Source: an uncultured Clostridium sp. (GTDB lineage: Bacteria > Bacillota > Clostridia > Clostridiales > Clostridiaceae). Taken from it: DNA of 6,086 nucleotides. The notes under the pieces are model-generated. The model was given only the letters and a program-made list of their open reading frames with translations. It did not search any database and was not told the DNA's origin. The DNA lies in contig NZ_CAAGHK010000006.1 of NCBI RefSeq assembly GCF_900769625.1, positions 1 to 6,086 on the forward strand, given 5' to 3'. The position numbers and the translations under genes are program-made. Below are positions 1 to 5,154 of the stretch, one piece after another; within the stretch, counting starts at the first letter, position 1; every line of letters begins with the position of its first letter.

Positions 1-163
1 AAACACCGTCCTTGTCAAAGAGTTTTATGGTAACTACGATTAGTTTGTGCAAATTGACGGTATTTGGTTCATTGTATTTTATGGAAATTTAATTACTTGT
101 AAAGTGGTGTTAAATAAAAAACGTATAAGATGCATAAACATATAATGTAATAGAATGTAAGTA
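1..163. other. No gene recognised; leading intergenic stretch
   Basis: No supportable gene is seen here. Two short frames are open from the left edge on the plus strand, one ending in TAG at 41-43 and one in TAA at 90-92. Either could be the tail of a gene lying outside the window, but the 13 and 29 residues they encode match nothing I recognise. The stretch has a perfect TATAAT at 141-146 without a convincing -35, and two copies of AATGTAA (144-150 and 154-160). No terminator hairpin with a T-run is visible. Confidence 0.5.
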
Positions 164-193
164 TTGAGTTTATAGCTAAAATATGAATATTAT
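164..193 (+). promoter_or_regulatory. Candidate sigma-A promoter of the MATE remnant
   Basis: The -35 is TTGAGT (164-169) and the -10 is TATTAT (188-193), with an 18-bp spacer. The -10 matches consensus at five of six bases and the -35 at four of six. Transcription would begin near 200, at the edge of the inverted repeat at 201-222, leaving a leader of about 113 nt before the start codon at 314. A weaker alternative uses TTAACA (202-207) as -35 and TATGTA (224-229) as -10, which would put the inverted repeat over the -35. Confidence 0.45.
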
Positions 194-200
194 TATTTTA

Positions 201-222
201 TTTAACATGCAATTATGTTAAA
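201..222. promoter_or_regulatory. 8-bp inverted repeat, candidate repressor operator
   Basis: TTTAACAT (201-208) and ATGTTAAA (215-222) are perfect reverse complements separated by 6 bp. The repeat lies just after the predicted start site of the promoter at 164-193, or over the -35 of the alternative promoter. Either placement would let a bound dimer block transcription. AT-rich palindromes of this size are typical targets of MarR- or TetR-type regulators, which often control efflux pumps. No such regulator gene is in the window, so that assignment is inference. It could also simply form a leader-RNA hairpin. Confidence 0.45.
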
Positions 223-229
223 ATATGTA

Positions 230-263
230 AGACTGATCCGTTGAAGTTTCAGTCTGAAAACTT
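230..263 (+). promoter_or_regulatory. Possible H-type pseudoknot or alternating hairpins in MATE leader
   Basis: AGACTGA (230-236) pairs with TCAGTCT (249-255) as a perfect 7-bp stem. Within its 12-nt loop, AAGTT (244-248) can pair with AACTT (259-263) just downstream, giving the order of an H-type pseudoknot. Alternatively, AAGTTT (244-249) and AAACTT (258-263) form a competing simple hairpin. The connecting loop 256-258 is only 3 nt, which is tight for crossing a 7-bp stem. I do not recognise a known riboswitch class here, and stems this short can arise by chance. Confidence 0.25.
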
Positions 264-313
264 ATATATGATGATATTTTTTAACAGAAACTATTACTGA
301 AGGAAGATGAGAG

Positions 314-721
314 ATGCTTAAGAAAAGAAGAAAAGATTACACAATAGACATGTGTAATGGACCAATATTGAGGAAGATGCTCATATTTACAGTAACACTT
401 ATGTGTTCAAGCGTACTGTAGCTATTATTTACTGCAGCTGATATTGTTGTTGTCGGACACTTTGCAGGAGATAATTCTCTGGCAGCAGTAGGGTCTAACT
501 CGGCATTAATAGGACTTCTGACAAATTTATTTGTAGGATTATCTATTGGAAGCAATGTACTTGCAGCAAAATATTATGGAGCAAAAGATAATAAAAAATT
601 ACTCAAGACTGTGCAGACTTCGATTCTGCTGGGAGTTCTCAGCGGAATAGTATTGACGGTTATTGGAATACTTGGAGCAAGACGAATATTAATATGGATG
701 AAGACACCAGATGAGGCATAG
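314..721 (+). pseudogene. MATE-family multidrug efflux transporter, decayed N-terminal fragment
   Basis: MATE proteins export cationic drugs or metabolites across the cytoplasmic membrane in exchange for Na+ or H+. The start at 314 follows AGGAAG (301-306) with 7-nt spacing; an ATG at 307 is in another frame and closes after four codons. The reading frame gives family hallmarks of the first MATE helices: a GPILRKMLIF start (about residues 15-24), then LLFTAADIVVVGHFAG, LAAVGSNSALIGLLTN, FVGLSIGSNVLAAKYYGA, and a MKTPDE segment near the end. Codon 36 is TAG (419-421), exactly where homologues usually have Gln (SSILQLLFN), so a single C-to-T change explains it. The frame ends at TAG 719-721 after 135 codons, against about 450 in an intact protein. 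The next in-frame codons (TGC AGA AAA TAT TTG TAA) still look like eroded family sequence. More than 300 codons are missing. The product is almost certainly not functional. Confidence 0.85.
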
Positions 722-744
722 TGCAGAAAATATTTGTAAATAGA

Positions 745-773
745 TTGATAAAGAGCACATTAAATAGTATTAT
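745..773 (+). promoter_or_regulatory. Sigma-A promoter of the flavodoxin-like gene
   Basis: TTGATA (745-750), a 17-bp spacer and TATTAT (768-773) each match the sigma-A consensus at five of six bases. Transcription would start near 780, giving a leader of about 120 nt before 901. A second possible -35, TTGACA, occurs twice at 785-790 and 792-797, but the -10 partners at the right distance (TACAGA at 808, AAGAAT at 815) are poor. Having its own promoter suggests the gene can be expressed independently of the dead MATE gene. Confidence 0.5.
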
Positions 774-888
774 ATATATGGAAATTGACAATTGACAATG
801 AAGTAGTTACAGATAAGAATATGTCTGAGTGTTTTAATTAACTGATGACATGTTCTTTATTGTTTATGTTTTTAAGTATGCAAGTTAC

Positions 889-894
889 AAGGAG
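889..894 (+). promoter_or_regulatory. Ribosome-binding site that sets the flavodoxin-like start
   Basis: AAGGAG at 889-894 sits 6 nt before the ATG at 901. The upstream in-frame ATG at 850 has no purine-rich site in front of it. The extra 17 residues it would add (MFFIVYVFKYASYKEIH) precede the normal flavodoxin beta-1 strand and have no counterpart in the family. The site therefore favours 901. Confidence 0.8.
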
Positions 895-900
895 ATACAT

Positions 901-1431
901 ATGAAGAGAAAAGTTATTTTATGTATTTCATCATTGACAGGAAATACAAGAAAAATTGCCGAAGGATTAGAAGAAGAATTAAAGCGTGAAAATTATGAGA
1001 TTTCAATATTGAATAATAAAGTTGATGATAATATACAGGATGAGGATGCACTATTCATAATCTGCTTCTGGTGCCGAAGATCAACACTTGATTTTGCAAG
1101 TATGAAGACAGTGGACATTTTAAGAGGAAAAGATGTATTAGCTTTTGGAACTATGGGCAGCTATACTGACAGCAGTTATGGTGAAAGAGTAAGACAGAAT
1201 GCTCACGACTATATCAGCAGGGAAAACAACTGTCTTGGTGTGTATCTTTCGCAGGGGAAAGTATCATTAAAGAGTACGGAAAGACGAAGAAATCTTCCAA
1301 AAGATAATCCTCATTATTTAGATGATGAAGGATTAAAAAGACATCTTGATTCACAGAGTCATCCTGATGAAAATGACATAAAAAAGGCAGTTTTGTTTTT
1401 AAGAAAAAACCTCATATTATTAGATAAATAA
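901..1431 (+). CDS. Flavodoxin-like FMN-binding protein (BilS-like)
   Basis: This predicted 176-residue cytoplasmic protein has the flavodoxin fold, which binds FMN and passes electrons to partner enzymes. The first strand and phosphate loop are clear: VILCISSLTGNT (residues 5-16) contains the SxTGNT motif that holds the FMN phosphate. The second flavin-contact region is ICFWCRRSTLD (54-64), followed by KDVLAFGTMGSYTDSSYG (77-94). The C-terminal part ends with a charged SHPDENDIKKA segment (about 150-160) before a final helix. This layout, including the HPDE-D-K tail, resembles from memory the flavodoxins annotated BilS, proposed partners of gut bilirubin reductase, though no bilR-like gene is present here. 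The length is normal for the family. It follows a decayed MATE gene by 180 nt and probably has its own promoter. Electron-transfer partner and substrate are unknown. Assignment to the flavodoxin fold is firm; the BilS-like label is tentative. Confidence 0.82.
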   Translation: MKRKVILCISSLTGNTRKIAEGLEEELKRENYEISILNNKVDDNIQDEDALFIICFWCRRSTLDFASMKTVDILRGKDVLAFGTMGSYTDSSYGERVRQNAHDYISRENNCLGVYLSQGKVSLKSTERRRNLPKDNPHYLDDEGLKRHLDSQSHPDENDIKKAVLFLRKNLILLDK

Positions 1432-1741
1432 AGATTACAAGTAAGTAAAAATTAGATGGTTATACGATAATATTAATTATTTATTTTTAGGGGGTGCAGG
1501 AATATTTTTGTAAACAAACATATCATAAAAAATAAGCATAGATGTTTATCATTTAGGTGATTTCATCTATGCTTATATTGTATAAAATCTCATTGCATTC
1601 TCTATTTTTATGGATTAGTAAAATAATGTTGTTATTCATATAAGGTCTAACCTAAAACTTAAATTGAGCAATTATGGTAAAAGTCCTTAGAGAATTTTTG
1701 TAATTATAAGTGAAATATTTATTAGAACAGATATATTAAAA
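1432..1741. other. Gene-free stretch between convergent genes
   Basis: This 310-bp stretch separates the flavodoxin-like gene from the end of the LacI-type gene. It holds the hairpin at 1532-1576. It also holds an isolated Shine-Dalgarno-like AGGGGGTG (1489-1496) with no credible gene behind it; only a 13-codon frame from GTG 1494 or an immediate TTG-TAA could use it. ATTCTCTA (1597-1604) and TAGAGAAT (1688-1695) form an 8-bp inverted repeat 83 bp apart, with no supporting evidence for an element end. The stretch may contain remnants of lost genes, but nothing identifiable remains. Confidence 0.6.
1532..1576 (-). terminator. Intrinsic terminator hairpin downstream of the LacI-type gene, perhaps bidirectional
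   Basis: Thirteen perfect base pairs link 1532-1544 with 1564-1576. An inner 4-bp stem (ATCA 1548-1551, TGAT 1558-1561) caps it with a 6-nt loop. Read on the minus strand, the stem is followed by five T residues (complement of 1527-1531), as in a Rho-independent terminator, about 165 nt past the regulator stop codon. Read on the plus strand, the following bases (ATTGTATAAAAT) make a poor U-tract. It would also stop transcripts from the regulator running antisense into the flavodoxin-like gene. Confidence 0.7.
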
Positions 1742-2773
1742 TTATTTATCAATATTTACAGGGCTGGTGGTTTCCCTAATAATTAAATCAGTGTCTATAG
1801 TATAATGTTCAAGCAGAGATGATTTATTATTGTTTTTAAAGTGTATCTGTCTTAAAAGAGATTTAATAGCACAATCAGATATTTTTTCAATGTTTTGTCC
1901 TACTGTGGTTATTGGAAGAATAGCTTCTCTGGAAATAGGGGAATTATCAAATCCAATTATTTCATATTCATCTGGAATAATTTTTTTGTTTTTAATAAGA
2001 ATATTTAAAAATATATTAGCATGGGTATCATTACTTAAAAATATGCCCTTTTTTTGATGAGTATATTTTTCGTTTATATCTTTGTAGATTTTATATAGTT
2101 CATTATAGGTTTCATCAAATGAATTACCTAAATCAGAAAAATATAATTTATAATTCTTATTATTTTTTTCACATATTTCTTTAAAGCCTTTGATACGTTT
2201 ATAAGAAGGTATGTTCTTGTTTACATTACTGTTGATATGTATCAGTATATCGCAGTTATTTTTAATCAGTAAATCAGTGGCTTTAACAGCTCCGCCATAG
2301 TTATCACTATTTACACTGGAGATAAATTCATCTTCACGTTCTATAGATACAATTGGAATGTTAAGTTCTTTTAAAGTCATAGAATCTACAGAATGGCTCA
2401 ACATTATGAGGCCTTCAATTTTATATGCCATTAATTCTTTGATATATTTTATTTCTTCCTCAGGATTTGAATTGCCAAGAAATACTATAAATTTATAATT
2501 ATATCTGCTATAAGTATAAATTAGATTATTTAGTACCTGAGAATAATAGTGAAGGAATAAATTAGGTATAATGATTCCGATAATCTCAGTTCTTCCATTG
2601 GCTAAACTTCTAGCTACTTTATTTTCTGTATAATTCAAATCTACTAATGCTTTTTCAATTTTTTTTATCGAATCCTCTGTCAATGTACTTGGATTATTAA
2701 AATATCTGGAAATGGTTGTTTTTGAAAAGTTTGTATACTTAGCTATATCACTGAAAGTGACATTTTTCTTCAT
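1742..2773 (-). CDS. LacI/GalR-family transcriptional regulator
   Basis: This 343-residue protein has full family length. The N-terminal helix-turn-helix is clear: VTFSDIAKYTNFSKTTISRYF (about residues 5-25). A hinge helix NKVARSLANGRT (51-62) follows; the hinge Leu57 corresponds to the leucine that wedges into a central CpG of the operator in LacI and PurR. The rest is a periplasmic-binding-protein-like effector domain with NIPIVSIERE (138-147), SVNSDNYGGAVKATDLLI (153-170), YKRIKGF (191-197), FLSNDTHAN (245-253) and GFDNSPISREAILPITTVGQN (274-294). The start at 2773 is supported by AAAGGAG (complement of 2781-2787) 7 nt upstream. It is divergent from a sugar ABC operon, whose leader carries three CCGG-centred palindromes of the type this family binds. 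The natural inference is local, sugar-responsive repression of that operon. No matching palindrome lies near its own promoter, so autoregulation is not evident beyond any effect of the shared region. Confidence 0.92.
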   Translation of the reverse strand: MKKNVTFSDIAKYTNFSKTTISRYFNNPSTLTEDSIKKIEKALVDLNYTENKVARSLANGRTEIIGIIIPNLFLHYYSQVLNNLIYTYSRYNYKFIVFLGNSNPEEEIKYIKELMAYKIEGLIMLSHSVDSMTLKELNIPIVSIEREDEFISSVNSDNYGGAVKATDLLIKNNCDILIHINSNVNKNIPSYKRIKGFKEICEKNNKNYKLYFSDLGNSFDETYNELYKIYKDINEKYTHQKKGIFLSNDTHANIFLNILIKNKKIIPDEYEIIGFDNSPISREAILPITTVGQNIEKISDCAIKSLLRQIHFKNNNKSSLLEHYTIDTDLIIRETTSPVNIDK

Positions 2774-2797
2774 TGATATTCTCCTTTTTTTATAGTA

Positions 2798-2826
2798 AGT
2801 ATATCATTAAAAAATATATTAATCAA
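2798..2826 (-). promoter_or_regulatory. Extended -10 promoter of the LacI-type gene
   Basis: On the minus strand, TTGATT (complement of 2821-2826), a 17-bp spacer and TATACT (complement of 2798-2803) form a good sigma-A promoter. TGA immediately before the -10 (complement of 2804-2806) provides the extended -10 TGn. The transcript would start near 2791, about 18 nt before the regulator start codon. The -35 elements of the two divergent promoters are only about 20 bp apart. Confidence 0.65.
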
Positions 2827-2846
2827 AAAATTTATTTTTATAGATA

Positions 2847-2875
2847 TTGACTTGTAATTGATTTCATGATAGGAT
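2847..2875 (+). promoter_or_regulatory. Extended -10 promoter of the sugar ABC operon
   Basis: TTGACT (2847-2852), a 17-bp spacer and TAGGAT (2870-2875) with TG at 2867-2868 form an extended -10 promoter. The -35 matches consensus at five of six bases and the -10 at four of six. Transcription would start near 2882, exactly where the palindrome array begins. A repressor bound to the array would therefore block initiation or early elongation. Confidence 0.65.
2852..2867. promoter_or_regulatory. cre-like catabolite-repression site in the promoter spacer
   Basis: The 16-bp site TTGTAATTGATTTCAT fits the Firmicute cre consensus (WTGNAANCGNWNNCAW) at every fixed position except one, the central C of CG, which is T. 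It lies between the -35 and -10 of the operon promoter, a position where CcpA binding would block RNA polymerase. The missed base is one of the most conserved in cre sites, and a LacI-family paralogue could also bind here. No ccpA gene is in the window. Confidence 0.4.
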
Positions 2876-2882
2876 ACTACTA

Positions 2883-2919
2883 AAGTAACCGGTTACTTAA
2901 CCGGTTACTTAACCGGTTA
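2883..2919. promoter_or_regulatory. Three tandem 12-bp palindromic operators (TAACCGGTTA)
   Basis: TAACCGGTTA occurs exactly at 2886-2895, 2898-2907 and 2910-2919, at a strict 12-bp period with CT or TT linkers. The first copy extends to a perfect 16-bp palindrome (2883-2898). A CG centre flanked by inverted arms is the usual form of LacI/GalR-family operators, and a regulator of that family is divergent from here. The array lies between the predicted transcription start and the ribosome-binding site. Identity of the binding protein is inferred from family and position only. Confidence 0.8.
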
Positions 2920-2928
2920 TAAAGTGAT

Positions 2929-2934
2929 GGGAGG
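2929..2934 (+). promoter_or_regulatory. Ribosome-binding site that selects the GTG start
   Basis: GGGAGG (2929-2934) is 8 nt from GTG at 2943. An ATG at 2936-2938 lies only 1 nt from the site, is in another frame, and closes after about 32 codons without any recognisable product. Starting at GTG gives a complete lipoprotein signal peptide. Confidence 0.8.
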
Positions 2935-2942
2935 AATGAAAA

Positions 2943-4262
2943 GTGAAGAAAATATGCAGTTTTATTTTACTTATATTTTGTTTGAATCTTACAGCATGTT
3001 CTTTAGGAAATCAAAAAGTATCAAATAAAAATATGCAGGGATACGATGATGGAGAAGAGCTTATAACAATGTGGGTGCATGTTATAGAAGAAACAACAGA
3101 AGGACAGGCATATAAAAATGCAATAGAAAGATTTAATAAACAGTACGATGGTAAATATTATTTGAGTGTTGAATTTGTACCTCGTAATGAAAGTGGTGGA
3201 GGATATACTGATAAGGTAAATTCTTCGGTAATTTCAGGAGGACTGCCAGATATAATAACAGTTGACGGGCCAAACGTATCGGCTTATGCAGCTAATAATA
3301 TTATTCAGCCAATGACAGAATTAACTGAGGATGAAAAAGATAAGTATCTGCCATCTATCATCGAACAGGGAACAGTAAATGGTAAATTATATGCTTTAGG
3401 CGTTATGGAATCGAGTACATTATTTTATTACAACAAAGACATATTAAATGAGGCAGGAATAGAAGTACCATCTTTTGATAATCCATGGACATGGGATGAG
3501 TTAAATGATGTATGTGAAAAAGTGCAGAAATATCTTGATGACAAAGATGGATATGCACTGGATATGTCATTTCCAGCAGGTGAAGGAACTATTTATTTCT
3601 ATGCACCATTTATATGGTCAAATGGTGGAGATTTTGTAAGTGATAACGGTTTAAAAGTTAATGGCATATTTAATTCAGAAAAAAACATAGAAACTATTGG
3701 ATATTTTAAAGAGCTTACAGATAAGGGATATATACCTAAATATGCAATTGATGATTTATTTGTTAAGGGAAGAGCAGCATTTAAATTTGATGGTGCATGG
3801 GGAATTAATAATATAAGAACTAGTTATCCAGATTTTAATTTGGGGATAGCACCATATCCAGTAGGAAATGATTGGAATGGAGAAAAATACACGCCAACTG
3901 GAAGCTGGACATTTGCTGCTACTACATCTTGTAAAGACATAGAAGCTGCAACAGAAGCAATTAAATCGTTAACAAATGCTGAAAGTGGAGTAGATATGTA
4001 TAACTTAACTGGTAATATACCAGCGACTTATGAGGCATATGAAAATATAGATGCTTTCAAAAATGATGATTTACTTAAGAAAACTTATTCTCAATTAGTT
4101 AACTATGGTCATCCAAGACCCAAATCACCGGCTTATCCACAAATCAGTACATCATATCAGCAGGCAATCGAAGGTGTACTATTAAATGATGAAAAGCCAG
4201 AAGAATCATTATATAAGACTATGAGAAGAATAGAAGATAAATTAATACGTTATCAAGAATAA
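2943..4262 (+). CDS. Sugar ABC transporter solute-binding lipoprotein (family 1 type)
   Basis: This 439-residue extracellular lipoprotein captures a carbohydrate and delivers it to the membrane permeases encoded next. It starts with GTG. The signal peptide has a basic end (MKK), a hydrophobic core and the lipobox LTAC (residues 16-19), so Cys19 would be lipidated and anchored to the membrane. The mature part shows the family-1 (maltose/oligosaccharide type) pattern. This includes TMWVH (42-46), GGLPDIITVDGPN (99-111), NGKLYALGVMESSTLFYYNKDIL (146-168), NPWTWDEL (180-187), GRAAFKFDGAWG (276-287) and NIPATYEAY (358-366). Aromatic residues around the cleft, such as W182, W184, W286 and W322, suit sugar stacking. 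The length is typical. It heads an operon, 21 nt before the first permease, behind the operator array. The specific sugar cannot be read from the sequence; the two-permease layout and family suggest an oligosaccharide or glycoside. Confidence 0.93.
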   Translation: MKKICSFILLIFCLNLTACSLGNQKVSNKNMQGYDDGEELITMWVHVIEETTEGQAYKNAIERFNKQYDGKYYLSVEFVPRNESGGGYTDKVNSSVISGGLPDIITVDGPNVSAYAANNIIQPMTELTEDEKDKYLPSIIEQGTVNGKLYALGVMESSTLFYYNKDILNEAGIEVPSFDNPWTWDELNDVCEKVQKYLDDKDGYALDMSFPAGEGTIYFYAPFIWSNGGDFVSDNGLKVNGIFNSEKNIETIGYFKELTDKGYIPKYAIDDLFVKGRAAFKFDGAWGINNIRTSYPDFNLGIAPYPVGNDWNGEKYTPTGSWTFAATTSCKDIEAATEAIKSLTNAESGVDMYNLTGNIPATYEAYENIDAFKNDDLLKKTYSQLVNYGHPRPKSPAYPQISTSYQQAIEGVLLNDEKPEESLYKTMRRIEDKLIRYQE

Positions 4263-4283
4263 TATAAATGGAGGTGGAGATTA

Positions 4284-5153
4284 ATGAATAAGACAAGAGA
4301 AAAGATATTAGGGATGGCATTCTTTGGACCAGCTTTAGTATTGTTAACAATATTTCTATTCATCCCGATGATTTTAACTTTGATATTTAGTTTTACAGAT
4401 TTCTTTACATTAAATCCAAGTGCAACTAAGTTTGTAGGACTTGAAAATTATACGAGACTATTTAATGATGAATTATTTGGAAAAGCACTATTTAATACAA
4501 TGAAATTTGCAGTTGTCGTTGTTCCATTACAGATGGGAGGAGCACTTTTGCTGGCTCTTGGAATCAATAAAGTTACTCATTGCAAAAAATATTTCAAAGT
4601 TGCATTTTTTATTCCAGTAGTGATGTCACTTGCTGTAGTTTCAACTTTGTGGATGCAGATATATAGTCCGGAAGGAATATTAAATAACATGCTCAATGCT
4701 ATTGGAATATCATCACAGCCATTTATATATAGTAAGGAACAAGCTCTTAATTCTATATCTGCCTTAAGTATTTGGCAGGGGATGGGATATCAGATGATTA
4801 TATTCTTAGGCGGTCTGCAGGCTATATCTCCAAGTTTATATGAAGCTGCTGAAATTGATAATGCAAGCGAGTGGGGCAAGTTCTGGAATGTAACAGTACC
4901 AGAATTAAAGCCAATATCAATATATATATTATTAACAATCACAATAGGTGCATTTAAATTATTAGTTCAGCCAATGGTAATGACAGGCGGTGGACCAGCA
5001 TTTTCAACTTATTCGCTTGTATATTATATATATGATACAGGTACAGTTAACTGGGATATGGGATACTCATCAGCAATGGCGATGGTCTTTGCAGTGATAG
5101 TAATTGCACTTGCAGGTATTCAATATAAAATTACTAATAAAAAGGAGGATTAA
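4284..5153 (+). CDS. Sugar ABC transporter permease, MalF/UgpA type
   Basis: This 289-residue membrane protein is one of two permease subunits forming the sugar channel. The start at 4284 has GGAGG (4270-4274) at suitable spacing. Hydrophobic segments fit six transmembrane helices, beginning at about residues 11-36, with others near 72-95, 105-126, 157-180, 208-232 and 262-281. A short N-terminus and the FTDFF-VGLENYTRLF stretch (37-60) are typical of the first permease in family-1 sugar systems. The cytoplasmic EAA loop, which docks on the ATPase, is EAAEIDNASEWGKFWNVTVP (187-206); the usual Gly after Asp is Asn193. The next permease starts 1 nt beyond its stop codon, with its ribosome-binding site inside this gene, so the two are probably translated in coupling. 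Confidence 0.93.
   Translation: MNKTREKILGMAFFGPALVLLTIFLFIPMILTLIFSFTDFFTLNPSATKFVGLENYTRLFNDELFGKALFNTMKFAVVVVPLQMGGALLLALGINKVTHCKKYFKVAFFIPVVMSLAVVSTLWMQIYSPEGILNNMLNAIGISSQPFIYSKEQALNSISALSIWQGMGYQMIIFLGGLQAISPSLYEAAEIDNASEWGKFWNVTVPELKPISIYILLTITIGAFKLLVQPMVMTGGGPAFSTYSLVYYIYDTGTVNWDMGYSSAMAMVFAVIVIALAGIQYKITNKKED
5141..5148 (+). promoter_or_regulatory. Ribosome-binding site for the second permease, inside the first
   Basis: AAAGGAGG (5141-5148) overlaps the last codons of the first permease and lies 6 nt before ATG 5155. It rules out the earlier in-frame TTG at 5104 as the normal start, which would add 17 unneeded residues overlapping the upstream gene. The placement points to translational coupling. 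Confidence 0.85.
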
Positions 5154-5154
5154 G

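Noticed and set aside
5..61. ACCGTC (5-10) and GACGGT (56-61) as an inverted repeat or element end
   Set aside because: Only 6 bp with about 45 bp between arms, with no target duplication or transposase; likely chance.
1..92. Tail of a gene entering from the left edge
   Set aside because: The two short open frames encode nothing recognisable and the stretch is too short to judge.
337..555. 72-codon open frame on the minus strand
   Set aside because: It lies antisense to the clear MATE remnant, has no ribosome-binding site and encodes no recognisable protein; it is a shadow frame.
314..721. Stop-codon recoding of the in-frame TAG
   Set aside because: The gene is also cut off at 135 codons and lacks the rest of the protein, so simple decay explains it; other genes here show no in-frame TAG.
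850..900. Upstream ATG of the flavodoxin-like gene
   Set aside because: It has no ribosome-binding site and adds 17 residues before the normal first strand; ATG 901 has AAGGAG at ideal spacing.
1597..1695. 8-bp inverted repeat as ends of a miniature transposable element
   Set aside because: No flanking direct repeats and no further arm matches; expected by chance in AT-rich DNA.
1830..2057. 75-codon open frame on the plus strand
   Set aside because: It is antisense to the effector domain of the LacI-type gene, with no family resemblance.
2883..2919. Tandem repeats as a CRISPR remnant
   Set aside because: The 12-bp units are contiguous with no spacers and no cas genes; position at +1 beside a LacI-type gene fits operators.
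2936..3033. ATG frame just after the operator array, possible leader peptide
   Set aside because: It is only 1 nt from the ribosome-binding site, runs about 32 codons out of frame with the lipoprotein gene and shows no attenuator-like codon run.
5104..5154. Upstream TTG start of the second permease
   Set aside because: It overlaps the first permease, and ATG 5155 has AAAGGAGG directly upstream.
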